This document shows, piece by piece, positions 51,786 to 60,565 of a stretch of DNA of 64,000 bases; position 1 is the first letter of the stretch; every line of letters begins with the position of its first letter. The position numbers were made by a program, and so were the translations under genes. The stretch comes from Couchioplanes caeruleus (GTDB lineage: Bacteria; Actinomycetota; Actinomycetes; Mycobacteriales; Micromonosporaceae): NCBI RefSeq assembly GCF_023499255.1, contig NZ_CP092183.1, positions 875,501-939,500 on the forward strand, written 5' to 3'. Under the pieces are notes generated by a model. The model ran no database searches, had not been told where the DNA came from, and saw only the letters and a program-made list of their open reading frames with translations.

Positions 51786-52067
51786 GTGGTGCTCTCCCGG
51801 CGGTGGTCCGCCTTCCTGGTGACGGTCGGTGTCTGGACCTGGCTCATCTGGCCCCGGTTCGGTCTGGCGATCTACAAGGACGACCGGTCCTTCGCCGACG
51901 GCCGGCCGACGTCCTTCCTGACGGTCCACGCGGCGCTGATCGCCGCCTCGCTCGCCATCGGGACGGTGGTCGGGGTGCTCGGCGTCCGCGGGTGGCGAGC
52001 CGCGTCCCGCCAGACATCGATCGCCGAAGATTCCGTGGTCGCGGGGGCCGATCAGCCGAAAAATTGA
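51786..52067 (+). CDS. SCO4848 family small membrane protein
   Basis: 93 residues. LSRRWSAFLVTVGVWTWLIWPRFGLAIYKD and a second helix LTVHAALIAASLAIGTVVGVLGVRG match the small two-helix SCO4848 family of actinobacteria, function unknown. Start is GTG 51786 or the next GTG 51789. CATACT at 51774-51779 lies six bases upstream, so a leaderless start is possible. Confidence 0.8.
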   Translation: MVLSRRWSAFLVTVGVWTWLIWPRFGLAIYKDDRSFADGRPTSFLTVHAALIAASLAIGTVVGVLGVRGWRAASRQTSIAEDSVVAGADQPKN

Positions 52068-52260
52068 CGGTCGGCTTCCCGATATCCGGGCAATTACCTC
52101 GCTTCGGCACCTGAGGCGTCGTTCAGTCGCGGCCGCGATTGCGGCCAGGTAACGGTGCGCCAACAGTCCGGCGGATTTCCTGCCGTCGCCGTGGCCTGCG
52201 GCTACGCTCCCGACCTGAGACGCGCCGCGAAGTGCGGGTGCGCTGTGGAAGGAGGGCGTG

Positions 52261-53361
52261 TTGCGCCCAGTACGTGGGACCCGAATCGTTGCGATTCTCG
52301 CGGCGGGTGGGCTGACGCTCGCCGCCGCGGCCTGTGGCGACGCCCCTGCTGAGACCCCGAGCGGCTCGGGCGCCAGCGGCGCCGCCGCCGCGACATACAA
52401 GGCGTGCATGGTCACCGACACCGGCGGCATCGACGACCGGTCGTTCAACGCCTCGGCGTGGGCCGGCATGCAGGCCGCCAAGGAGGCCCAGAGCAACGTC
52501 GAGCCGAAGTACGTGGCGTCGACGGCCGAGGCCGACTACGAGCCCAACCTGCGCCAGTTCGTGACGCAGAAGTGCAACTTCATCCTCGCGGTCGGCGGCC
52601 TCATGGGCGACGCCACCAAGAAGGTCGCGGCGGAGAACAAGAGCCAGCAGTTCGGCATCGTCGACAGCAGCGTCCAGGACGCGACCAACGTGTTCCCGAT
52701 GCAGTTCGCCACCGACGAGGCCGCGTTCCTGGCCGGCTACCTCGCCGCGGGCTACTCCAAGTCCGGCAAGGTCGCCACGTACGGCGGCCTGAAGATCCCG
52801 CCGGTCACCGTCTTCATGGACGGCTTCGCCGACGGCGTGAAGTACTACAACGAACAGAAGAAGAAGAACGTGCAGGTGCTCGGCTGGGACAAGGCCAAGC
52901 AGAACGGCACCTTCGCGGAGAACTTCGGCGACCAGAACAAGGGCAAGTCGATCACCAACACGTTCGTCGCCCAGGGCGCCGACGTGATCATGCCGGTGGC
53001 CGGCGGCACGGGCCTGGGCACCGCGGACGTCGCCAAGGCGTCCAACGGCAAGGTCTCCGTCATCTGGGTCGACCAGGACGGCTGCAAGAGCGCCGAGCAG
53101 TACTGCGACGTCTTCCTGACCACGGTCGTCAAGAACATCAACGACGCCGTGAAGCAGGCCGTGTCCGACGGCGCGGCGGGCAAGCCCCTCGCGGCCACCC
53201 CGGGCTACCTGGGCAAGCTCGAGAACGACGGCGTCTCGCTCGCGCCGTACAACAAGTTCGACAGCAAGGTCGACTCGGGCCTCAAGTCCGAGGTCGACCA
53301 GCTCAAGCAGGACATCATCGCGGGCAAGGTCAAGGTCGAGTCGCCGAACGCGCCGAAGTGA
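52261..53361 (+). CDS. BMP family nucleoside-binding lipoprotein
   Basis: 366 residues. A lipobox (LAAAACG) follows the signal TRIVAILAAGGLTLAAAAC. The mature protein is of the Bmp/Med type: ACMVTDTGGIDDRSFNASAWAGM is the hallmark opening, with FATDEAAFLAGYLAAGYS and VIMPVAGGTGLG. Such proteins bind purine or pyrimidine nucleosides and hand them to a CUT2-like ABC importer, whose genes follow. Start is TTG 52261 (AAGGAG at good spacing, six bases); GTG 52258 is possible but only three bases from that site. Confidence 0.92.
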   Translation: MRPVRGTRIVAILAAGGLTLAAAACGDAPAETPSGSGASGAAAATYKACMVTDTGGIDDRSFNASAWAGMQAAKEAQSNVEPKYVASTAEADYEPNLRQFVTQKCNFILAVGGLMGDATKKVAAENKSQQFGIVDSSVQDATNVFPMQFATDEAAFLAGYLAAGYSKSGKVATYGGLKIPPVTVFMDGFADGVKYYNEQKKKNVQVLGWDKAKQNGTFAENFGDQNKGKSITNTFVAQGADVIMPVAGGTGLGTADVAKASNGKVSVIWVDQDGCKSAEQYCDVFLTTVVKNINDAVKQAVSDGAAGKPLAATPGYLGKLENDGVSLAPYNKFDSKVDSGLKSEVDQLKQDIIAGKVKVESPNAPK

Positions 53362-53381
53362 CCCGTAGCTGATCGATGATC

Positions 53382-53398
53382 CGGCCGCCGCGCGGCCG
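53382..53398 (+). terminator. Hairpin between binding protein and ATPase genes
   Basis: CGGCCGC, loop CGC, GCGGCCG, 20 bases past the BMP gene stop. Such partial terminators usually allow more binding protein than transporter to be made. A TATAAC at 53443-53448 could give an additional promoter for the ATPase gene. Confidence 0.45.
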
Positions 53399-53493
53399 CG
53401 GGGAGGACCCGTGGCCTGCGCGGCGGCTCTGCTCGGGCTGTTATAACGTCCCTCGCGTCGCCACCATTCGTCCCTCGTCTGCAGGAGATTCCG

Positions 53494-55134
53494 CTGAGAC
53501 TCGAGCTGCGCGGCATCACCAAGCGCTTCGGCGACCTGGTGGCCAACGACCACATCGACCTCACCGTCGAACCCGGTGAGGTCCACGCCCTGCTCGGTGA
53601 GAACGGCGCGGGCAAGTCCACCCTGATGAACCAGCTCTACGGCCTGCTGCAGCCGGACGAGGGCGAGATCGTGGTCGACGGCGCGGCGCGGACCTTCCGC
53701 AGCCCCCGCGACGCCATCGCCGCCGGCATCGGCATGGTCCACCAGCACTTCATGCTGGTGCCCGTCTTCACCGTCGCGGAGAACATCGCGCTGGGCGCGG
53801 AGAAGACCCGCGCCGGCTTCCTCGACCGCCGCCGCGCCCGCCGCGAGGTGCTCGAGGTCTCCGAACGGTACGGCCTGCCCGTCGACCCCGACGCCCTGGT
53901 CGAGAACCTGCCGGTCGGCGCGCAGCAGCGCGTGGAGATCGTCAAGGCCCTCACCCGCGACGTCGACCTGCTGATCCTCGACGAGCCGACCGCGGTGCTC
54001 ACCCCGCAGGAGACCGAGGAGCTCCTCGAGGTCATGCGCGGGCTGTCCGACGCGGGCAAGTCGATCGTCTTCATCACCCACAAGCTCAAAGAGGTCAAGG
54101 CCATCGCCGACCGGATCACCGTGATCCGGCGCGGGCGTACGGTCGGGACCGTCAGCCCCCGGACCTCCGAGGAGGAGCTGGCGTCGACCATGGTCGGCCG
54201 CGCGGTCAGCCTCGACATCGACAAGGCTCCCGCCGAGCCGGGCCGCGAGGTCCTGAAGATCAGCGGGCTCGTCGTGGAGGACGAGCGCGGCGTACGCGCC
54301 GTCGACGGCGTCGACCTGGTCGTACGTGCGGGCGAGGTGCTCGGCGTCGCCGGGGTCCAGGGCAACGGGCAGACCGAGCTCGTCGAGGCCCTGATGGGCC
54401 TGCGGGAGCCGAGCGCCGGGTCGATCATGGTCGACAACGAGGACCTGATCGGCATGAGCACCAAGCACATCCTGCGCTCCGGCATCGGGTACGTGCCCGA
54501 GGACCGCAGCCACGACGGCCTGGTCAAGGAGTTCTCCGTCGCCGAGAACCTGGTGCTCGACCAGTACGACCGGCCGCCGTACGGCAACGCCTTCCGGCTC
54601 GACCCGGGTGCGGTCGCGACGGCGGCCCGCGAGCGCGTCGAGCAGTTCGACATCCGTACGTCCTCGGCCGAGGCGGCGGTCAGCACGCTCTCCGGCGGCA
54701 ACCAGCAGAAGGTCGTGGTGGCCCGTGAGCTGTCCCGGCCGCTGCGCCTGTTCATCGCCGCCCAGCCCACCCGCGGCGTCGACGTGGGCTCGATCGAGTT
54801 CATCCACGGCCGCATCGTCCACGAGCGCGACGTCGGCACGGCGGTCCTCGTGATCTCCAGCGAGCTCGACGAGGTGGTGGGGCTGGCGGACCGGATCGCG
54901 GTGATGTACCGCGGCCGGATCCTGGCCATCGTCTCGCCGGACACGCCCCGCGAGGAGCTGGGCCTGCTGATGGCGGGCATCACCGACGGCGGCACGCCTG
55001 CCACGCCCGCCACCGCGCCGGTTGCGCCGGTGGGGGAGCCGGACTCCGCCGGGCCGGGAGGGGCCGTGGCCGCCGGGGGCGACGACGACAAGCCGGCGGC
55101 CGGCGACGGGGCCGCAGAGAAGGGGACGAAGTGA
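53494..55134 (+). CDS. Nucleoside ABC transporter ATP-binding protein, probable CTG start
   Basis: 546 residues with two ABC domains. Domain 1: GENGAGKSTLM (about residue 36), signature degenerate (LPVGAQQRVEI), LLILDEPTAVLTPQE. Domain 2: Walker A altered to GVQGNGQTELVE, signature LSGGNQQKVVVARELS, and Walker B LFIAAQPTRGVD. This pattern is usual for RbsA/BmpE-type importer ATPases. The conserved first strand (LRLELRGITKRFGDLVANDHI) begins at CTG 53494, which has AGGAG six bases upstream; no ATG, GTG or TTG lies in frame nearby upstream, and GTG 53539 would remove that strand. An Ala/Pro/Gly-rich tail of about 45 residues ends in EKGTK. GTGA overlap with the first permease. Confidence 0.88.
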   Translation: MRLELRGITKRFGDLVANDHIDLTVEPGEVHALLGENGAGKSTLMNQLYGLLQPDEGEIVVDGAARTFRSPRDAIAAGIGMVHQHFMLVPVFTVAENIALGAEKTRAGFLDRRRARREVLEVSERYGLPVDPDALVENLPVGAQQRVEIVKALTRDVDLLILDEPTAVLTPQETEELLEVMRGLSDAGKSIVFITHKLKEVKAIADRITVIRRGRTVGTVSPRTSEEELASTMVGRAVSLDIDKAPAEPGREVLKISGLVVEDERGVRAVDGVDLVVRAGEVLGVAGVQGNGQTELVEALMGLREPSAGSIMVDNEDLIGMSTKHILRSGIGYVPEDRSHDGLVKEFSVAENLVLDQYDRPPYGNAFRLDPGAVATAARERVEQFDIRTSSAEAAVSTLSGGNQQKVVVARELSRPLRLFIAAQPTRGVDVGSIEFIHGRIVHERDVGTAVLVISSELDEVVGLADRIAVMYRGRILAIVSPDTPREELGLLMAGITDGGTPATPATAPVAPVGEPDSAGPGGAVAAGGDDDKPAAGDGAAEKGTK

Positions 55135-56468
55135 CCACCGACGGACCGGTCGGCGCGCCCAAGATCGCCGACGAGACGGCCGCGGACGGCGCCACGGACG
55201 CCGCCGCGCCGGGCCCGGTGGGCGCGAAGCCGGCTCAGCCCGAGCCGGGCGACGGCGACACCCTGCTGAACCGCTTCCTGCAGAACCTGTGGGCGGCCAA
55301 CACCGTCACGGTGACCCTGCTCTCGGTCGTGCTGGCGCTGGTCATCGGCGCGATCTTCATCATCGTGTCGGACCCCGACGTGCTCCATACCTTCGGCTAC
55401 CTGACCGCCCGGCCCAGCGACGCGTTCAACGCCAGCTGGACGGTGGTCAGCGACGCGTACGCGGACCTGTTCAAGGGCGCGATCGTCGACCCCGCCACGA
55501 TCACCGCGTGGGCGAACGGCACCGGGACGTGGCGGCAGGTCTTCTTCCCGATCTCCGAGACCCTCACGTACGCCGCCCCGCTGGTCTTCACCGGCCTCTC
55601 CGTGGCGCTGGCGTTCCGCGGCGGCCTGTTCAACATCGGCGGCCAGGGCCAGGCGGTCGTCGGCACGATCACCGCGGCGATGGCGGGCTTCTTCCTGCCG
55701 CTGCCGCCGGTGATCCACCTGATCGCGGCGCTGGCCGCCGGCCTGCTCGGCGGCGCGCTCTGGGGCTTCGTGCCCGGCATCCTCAAGGCCCGGACCGGCG
55801 CCCACGAGGTGATCGTGACGATCATGCTGAACTACACGGCCAACCTGTTCCTCGGCTGGCTGATCCTGCAGAAGGGCATCCAGCAGCCCGGCCGCAGCGA
55901 CGCGATCAGCAAGACGGTGGACGGCTCCGCGCAGCTGTCCTCGTTCGGCGGGGAGCTGCGGGCGAACCTCGGCATCGTGCTGGCCGTGCTGGCCACCGCC
56001 GTGGTCGCCTGGCTGCTGAACCGCTCCGCGTTCGGCTTCGAGCTGCGCGCGGTCGGCGCCAACCCGCCCGCCGCCCGGACCGCCGGCATCAGCGTCGCCA
56101 AGACGTACACGCTGCTCATGGTGACCGCCGGTGGGCTGGCCGGGCTCGGCGGCGCCACCCAGGTGCTGGGCACCGCGCACGCGCTGACCCCGCAGGTCGC
56201 CGGCAACATCGGCTTCGACGGCCTGCTGGTCGCGCTGCTCGGCCGCAACCGGCCGTGGGGGACGCTGCTCGCCGCGATCCTGTTCGGCGCGCTGCGCGCC
56301 GGCGGCAACCGGATGCAGTCGTTCTCCGGCATCTCCCTGGAGCTCGTCACCGTGCTCCAGGCTCTGATCGTCATCTTCATCGCCGCACCGGCTCTCGTGA
56401 AGGCGATCTTCCACCTGCGCGCCGCCCGCTCAGCGCGGCTCGGCGCCTCGATGGCGAAGGGCTGGTGA
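55131..56468 (+). CDS. Nucleoside ABC transporter permease 1
   Basis: 445 residues: a 55-residue hydrophilic lead rich in Ala/Pro/Asp, then about nine hydrophobic helices. LAFRGGLFNIGGQGQAVVG is the conserved loop of BPD_transp_2-type permeases, with AHEVIVTIMLNYTA and ELRAVGANPPAARTAGIS. Start GTG 55131 overlaps the ATPase stop. Partner of the next gene. Confidence 0.93.
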   Translation: MTTDGPVGAPKIADETAADGATDAAAPGPVGAKPAQPEPGDGDTLLNRFLQNLWAANTVTVTLLSVVLALVIGAIFIIVSDPDVLHTFGYLTARPSDAFNASWTVVSDAYADLFKGAIVDPATITAWANGTGTWRQVFFPISETLTYAAPLVFTGLSVALAFRGGLFNIGGQGQAVVGTITAAMAGFFLPLPPVIHLIAALAAGLLGGALWGFVPGILKARTGAHEVIVTIMLNYTANLFLGWLILQKGIQQPGRSDAISKTVDGSAQLSSFGGELRANLGIVLAVLATAVVAWLLNRSAFGFELRAVGANPPAARTAGISVAKTYTLLMVTAGGLAGLGGATQVLGTAHALTPQVAGNIGFDGLLVALLGRNRPWGTLLAAILFGALRAGGNRMQSFSGISLELVTVLQALIVIFIAAPALVKAIFHLRAARSARLGASMAKGW

Positions 56469-57742
56469 CGGCGGTGTCGACCGCGACAGCGGAGGACCTG
56501 ACCGCGGCGGCAGCGCCGGCGCGGTTCTGGGACCGGCAGCGGCGCCTCGGCGTCGGCGTGGCCGCGATCGGCCTGGTGGCGACCGTTCTCTTCGGCGCCC
56601 TGGCGCCCTCGCAGACCGCCCGGTTCACGCTCAGCGAGGACGCCGCCGGCGCGGCGCTCTCGATCAACGGGCAGGTCGGGGCGATCGCCTTCGGCGTCAT
56701 CGCCCTCGGCGCGGGCGCGGTGTTGCTCGCCGGCCTGGCCCGCCGCTACCAGACGAGCGTGCTGAGCCTGGGCATCCTCGCCTTCGTCCTGTCCTTCCTG
56801 TGCTGGCAGGTCGCCGGCAAGTTCCTGCCGCTGGTCGACACCGTCAGCGGCACGCTGGAGCTGGCCGTACCCCTGATCCTGGGTGCCCTGGCGGGCGTCC
56901 TGGGGGAGCGGTCCGGCGTGGTCAACGTGGCGATCGAGGGGCAGTTCCTGATGGGCGCCTTCGGCGCCGCCCTGGTCGGCACGATGGCGACCAGCGTCTG
57001 GGCCGGCGTGCTCAGCGCCGCGGTCGGCGGCGCGCTCATCGCCGCGATCCTCGCCGTGCTCGCGATCCGCTACCTCGTCGACCAGGTCGTGGTCGGCATC
57101 GTGCTGAACCTGCTGGCGCTGGGCGTGACCGGCTTCCTGTACGAGCGCCTGATGCAGCCCGACGCGCAGTCCTACAATCAGCCGCCGAAGATGCCCGAGT
57201 GGCACATCCCCGGGCTCGCGGACATCCCCGTGATCGGCCCGGTGCTGTTCGACACCAACGCGCTGGTCTGGCTCGCGCTCATCCTGGTCTTCGCGATCCA
57301 CTTCGGGCTCACCCGCACCCGCTGGGGCCTGCGTACCCGCGCGGTCGGCGAGCACCCCACCGCGGCGGACACGGTCGGCATCCGGGTACGCGGGCTGCGC
57401 TACCTCAACGTGCTGCTCGGCGGCGTGATCGCGGGAGCGGGCGGGGCGTACTTCACGCTGGTGGCCACGGGCAGCTTCAACAAGAACATGACCTCGGGCG
57501 CCGGCTTCATCGCGCTGGCCGCGCTGATCTTCGGCCGCTGGACGCCGTTCGGGGCGCTGGGCGCGGCGCTGTTCTTCGGCTTCGCGCAGAAGCTCGCCAC
57601 GTACCTGAGCGCCGTCGGCAGCCCGGTGCCCAGCCAGTTCCTCAACATGCTGCCGTACCTGGCGACGATCGTGGCGGTGGCCGGGCTCGTCGGCCGGGTA
57701 CGTGCGCCCGCGGCCGACGGCCAGCCGTACATCAAGAGCTGA
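56465..57742 (+). CDS. Nucleoside ABC transporter permease 2
   Basis: 425 residues, about ten helices, same family: GERSGVVNVAIEGQFLMGAFGAA, DQVVVGIVLNLLALG and RTRAVGEHPTAADTVGIRV match conserved positions in permease 1. GTG 56465 overlaps the previous stop (GTGA); GTG 56474 is an alternative. Followed 17 bases later by cytidine deaminase, tying nucleoside import to salvage. Confidence 0.93.
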   Translation: MTAVSTATAEDLTAAAAPARFWDRQRRLGVGVAAIGLVATVLFGALAPSQTARFTLSEDAAGAALSINGQVGAIAFGVIALGAGAVLLAGLARRYQTSVLSLGILAFVLSFLCWQVAGKFLPLVDTVSGTLELAVPLILGALAGVLGERSGVVNVAIEGQFLMGAFGAALVGTMATSVWAGVLSAAVGGALIAAILAVLAIRYLVDQVVVGIVLNLLALGVTGFLYERLMQPDAQSYNQPPKMPEWHIPGLADIPVIGPVLFDTNALVWLALILVFAIHFGLTRTRWGLRTRAVGEHPTAADTVGIRVRGLRYLNVLLGGVIAGAGGAYFTLVATGSFNKNMTSGAGFIALAALIFGRWTPFGALGAALFFGFAQKLATYLSAVGSPVPSQFLNMLPYLATIVAVAGLVGRVRAPAADGQPYIKS

Positions 57743-57759
57743 CGGGGAGAAACAGCACC

Positions 57760-58473
57760 ATGGAGATCGACTGGGGGTCGCTGCGCGCCGCGGCCATCGA
57801 GGCCATGCGGCATGCGTACGCGCCGTACTCCGACTTCCCGGTCGGGGTGGCCGGGCTCGTGGACGACGGCCGGGTGGTCGTCGGCTGCAACGTCGAGAAC
57901 GCCTCGTACGGCGTGGGCCTGTGCGCCGAGTGCGGCCTGGTCTCCTCGCTGCACGCCACCGGCGGCGGCCGGCTCGTCGCGGTCTCGTGCGTCGACGCCA
58001 ACGGCCTGCCGCTGATGCCGTGCGGGCGCTGCCGCCAGCTGCTGTACGAGCACGGCGGCCCGGAATGCCTGGTGGAGGCCCTGCCCCGGCCGCTGAAGAT
58101 GGCGGAACTGCTGCCGCACGCGTTCGGCCCCGACGACCTGGACAAGGTCACCGGCCCGGCCGCCGTGCCCGACGTACCGCCGCAGCTGGCCCGCTGGCGT
58201 GGCCGCGGCACCGTCTTCGTGCACCCGGACCTCTCCGGCGGCGAGCAGGTCTGGACGGGTTACTGGGAGCGTTCCGGCGGAAGTCCGCAGGAGAGCGACG
58301 TCGAGAAGGGCATCCTCGAGGAGGGGCCCATCTTCCCGAGCGCCGCCGCGGCGGTCACATGGGGCCTGACGCGGACGTCACGCGTGGTCGTGGTCGACGC
58401 CGCGGGCGCGCTGGCGTGGGCCGGCGAAGGCGAGCCCCCGGAAGGCATCGGCACCAGGTGGGAGGCGGTATGA
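57760..58473 (+). CDS. cdd: Cytidine deaminase with extra C-terminal domain
   Basis: 237 residues. Residues 1-127 are a complete cytidine deaminase: YAPYSDFPVGVAGL, NVENASYGVGLCAECGL (zinc Cys and catalytic Glu) and MPCGRCRQLL (two zinc Cys). The enzyme normally ends near 130 residues; here about 105 more follow (PPQLARWRGRGTVFVHPDLSGG to GIGTRWEAV), rich in Gly/Trp and unrelated to the core. I do not recognise that domain. ATG at 57760 has GGGGAG upstream. Its stop overlaps the ATG of the 93-bp cassette. Confidence 0.92.
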   Translation: MEIDWGSLRAAAIEAMRHAYAPYSDFPVGVAGLVDDGRVVVGCNVENASYGVGLCAECGLVSSLHATGGGRLVAVSCVDANGLPLMPCGRCRQLLYEHGGPECLVEALPRPLKMAELLPHAFGPDDLDKVTGPAAVPDVPPQLARWRGRGTVFVHPDLSGGEQVWTGYWERSGGSPQESDVEKGILEEGPIFPSAAAAVTWGLTRTSRVVVVDAAGALAWAGEGEPPEGIGTRWEAV

Positions 58474-58562
58474 CCGACTGCACCGAAGCAGACGAAGCTG
58501 GCGCCGGTCGATGGCCGCGACGGCGAGGGCCAGGAGGGCATGCCCAAGGAGGCACAGCATGA
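58470..58562 (+). repeat. 93-bp ATGA-to-ATGA cassette, copy 2 (30-codon ORF MTDCTE...)
   Basis: Second copy of the element at 19331-19423, same length. It begins on the ATGA of the cytidine deaminase stop and ends on the ATGA of the thymidine phosphorylase start, giving a 30-codon ORF (MTDCTEADEAG...). GGAGG is found upstream of its ATG, and AAGGAGG within it serves the following gene. See copy 1 for comparison. Confidence 0.7.
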
Positions 58563-59881
58563 GCGGGTTCGCGGTGGTCGACGTCATCCGGGCCAAGCGG
58601 GACGGGCACGCGCTGTCCGACGCGCAGATCGACTGGGTCGTCGACGCGTACACGAAGGGTGTCGTCGCGGACGAGCAGATGTCCGCCCTGGCCATGGCGA
58701 TCCTGTTGCGCGGCATGACGCCCGGCGAGATCGCCCGCTGGACCGCCGCGATGATCGCCAGCGGCGAGCGGCTCGACCTGTCCGCGGTGTCACGCCCGAC
58801 GGTCGACAAGCACTCCACCGGCGGCGTCGGCGACAAGATCACGCTGCCGCTGACCCCGCTCGTGGCCGCCTGCGGCGCCGCCGTGCCGCAGCTGTCCGGC
58901 CGCGGCCTCGGGCACACCGGCGGCACCCTCGACAAGCTCGAGTCGGTGCCGGGGTGGCGGGCCACGCTGAGCAACGACGAGTTCGTCCGGCAGCTGCGTG
59001 ACGTGGGCGCGGTCATCTGCGCGGCCGGTGAGGGCCTGGCCCCGGCCGACCGCAAGCTGTACGCCCTGCGCGACGTGACCGGCACCGTCGAGGCCATCCC
59101 GCTGATCGCCAGCTCGATCATGAGCAAGAAGATCGCGGAGGGCACGGGCGCGCTGGTGCTGGACGTCAAGGTCGGCACGGGCGCGTTCATGAAGGACGAG
59201 GACACCGCCCGCGAACTGGCCCGCACGATGGTGGAGCTCGGCAAGGCGCACGGCGTCCGTACGGTTGCGCTGCTCACCGACATGAACGTCCCGCTGGGCC
59301 GGACCGTGGGCAACGCCGTCGAGGTCGAGGAGTCGCTCGAGGTGCTGGCCGGCGGCGGACCGGCCGACGTGGTCGAGCTGACCCTCGCGCTGGCCCGCGA
59401 GATGCTCGAGGCCGCCGGCATCGACGCCGACCCGGCGAAGGCGCTGGCGTCCGGCGCCGCGATGGACTCGTGGAAGGCCATGATCCGCGCGCAGGGCGGC
59501 GATCCCGACGCGGCGCTGCCGGTCGCCCGGGAGACCGAGGTGCTGCGGGCCGAGCGGGACGGCGTGGTCGCCTCGATCGACGCGCTGGGCGTCGGCCTGG
59601 CGGCCTGGCGGCTCGGCGCCGGGCGCGCGCGCAAGGAGGACCCGGTCAGCTTCGGCGCCGGCGTGGTGCTCAAGGTGCGGCCGGGTGACGCCGTACGCGC
59701 GGGTGACGTGCTGCTCGAGCTGCGTACGGACGATCCGGAGCGGATCCCCGCCGCCCGGGCCGACGCGGCCGGCGCCGTCCGGGTCGGGCCGGACGCGCCC
59801 GCCCCTGGGCGCCCTTCCGACCGCCCCACCGCCACCCACGAACGGACTGAAGGCCCTCTGTTGATCGATCGCATAGCCTGA
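58559..59881 (+). CDS. deoA: Thymidine phosphorylase
   Basis: 440 residues, cleaving thymidine or deoxyuridine to base and deoxyribose 1-phosphate. Motifs: VDKHSTGGVGDKITLPLTPL, SGRGLGHTGGTLDKLESVPG, SSIMSKKIAEG and VGTGAFMKDED, all intact. ATG at 58559 follows AAGGAGG and overlaps the cassette stop. The last residues (about 418-433) are encoded by a repeat of about 48 bp found also in rlmA, so the C-terminus is extended compared with a typical actinobacterial enzyme. Order cdd-deoA-add is common in actinobacteria. Confidence 0.95.
   Translation: MSGFAVVDVIRAKRDGHALSDAQIDWVVDAYTKGVVADEQMSALAMAILLRGMTPGEIARWTAAMIASGERLDLSAVSRPTVDKHSTGGVGDKITLPLTPLVAACGAAVPQLSGRGLGHTGGTLDKLESVPGWRATLSNDEFVRQLRDVGAVICAAGEGLAPADRKLYALRDVTGTVEAIPLIASSIMSKKIAEGTGALVLDVKVGTGAFMKDEDTARELARTMVELGKAHGVRTVALLTDMNVPLGRTVGNAVEVEESLEVLAGGGPADVVELTLALAREMLEAAGIDADPAKALASGAAMDSWKAMIRAQGGDPDAALPVARETEVLRAERDGVVASIDALGVGLAAWRLGAGRARKEDPVSFGAGVVLKVRPGDAVRAGDVLLELRTDDPERIPAARADAAGAVRVGPDAPAPGRPSDRPTATHERTEGPLLIDRIA
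59810..59857 (+). repeat. 48-bp dispersed repeat, copy in deoA 3' end
   Basis: Matches 61302-61349 at roughly 85% by eye, with the identical core CCGCCACCCAC then AACGGACT. In this copy it is read on the plus strand as ...RPTATHERTEG... within deoA, i.e. opposite to its sense in rlmA. Confidence 0.75.
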
Positions 59882-59887
59882 GCGGTC

Positions 59888-60565
59888 ATGAAGGCCGCCC
59901 CCGATCCCCGAGCGGTACGCGACGCCAGCCTGGACGAGCTCGAACGGCTCGCCCTGCCGCTGCCGCCCCCGGCGTTCCCGCTGGTCTGGGAGCCGGGCGA
60001 CGGCGTGGAGCTGCGGCCCACGGCCGAGCTGGAGGCGCGCGCGGCGGTGCTGCACGTGGTCGTCGCACGCTGCTTCGGCATGCCCACCGAGACCGCGATG
60101 AGCTGGCTGCTCAAATCCCAGCTGGTGGACTTCGTCACACCCCCGGAGTGGCAGTTCGTGGCCGGCGCCAAGGGCGATCACCGCTCGTTCGTGCTGCACC
60201 ACGACGCGGTGTTCGCGCTGGCGTGGCTGCTGGGGCTGAGCCGGCACCTCGACCCGACCGCGCCGCCCGAGGAGCGGCTGATGCGGCAGATGCCGGACCT
60301 GCCCGGCGGGGAGCTGTTCAACGCCTGGCGGTCCCGGTCGCTCGTGGCGCCGCGGGACGCGATCGAGGCGGCGGTGCTGCTCGACCTCTATTACTGCCTG
60401 GACTGGGCGTTCCAGGAGGCGGAGAAGAACGGCGTACGGCCACCCGGCGAGGTCGACAGCAACGCCATCGGCCAGCGCCGGTGGGCCCTCGAGTGGGCGG
60501 TCGTGTTCTCCGGGCCGTACCACGACGACCCGCCGGAATGGGAAGAGGTCGACCTGTCGGTCTAG
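59888..60565 (+). CDS. DUF4272-like hypothetical protein
   Basis: 225 residues, soluble and alpha-helical. RCFGMPTETAMSWLLKSQLVDFVTP, AVFALAWLLGLSRHLDP, LDLYYCLDWAFQEAE and QRRWALEWAVVFSG resemble the DUF4272 pattern as I know it; function unknown. ATG at 59888 is six bases past the deoA stop, so it is probably in the nucleoside operon. Converges with rlmA. The DUF assignment is from memory of the motif order and is moderately sure. Confidence 0.7.
   Translation: MKAAPDPRAVRDASLDELERLALPLPPPAFPLVWEPGDGVELRPTAELEARAAVLHVVVARCFGMPTETAMSWLLKSQLVDFVTPPEWQFVAGAKGDHRSFVLHHDAVFALAWLLGLSRHLDPTAPPEERLMRQMPDLPGGELFNAWRSRSLVAPRDAIEAAVLLDLYYCLDWAFQEAEKNGVRPPGEVDSNAIGQRRWALEWAVVFSGPYHDDPPEWEEVDLSV

Noticed and set aside
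53637..56414. 925-codon minus-strand frame opposite the nucleoside transporter
   Set aside because: Shadow; the plus strand encodes overlapping ABC genes with intact motifs.
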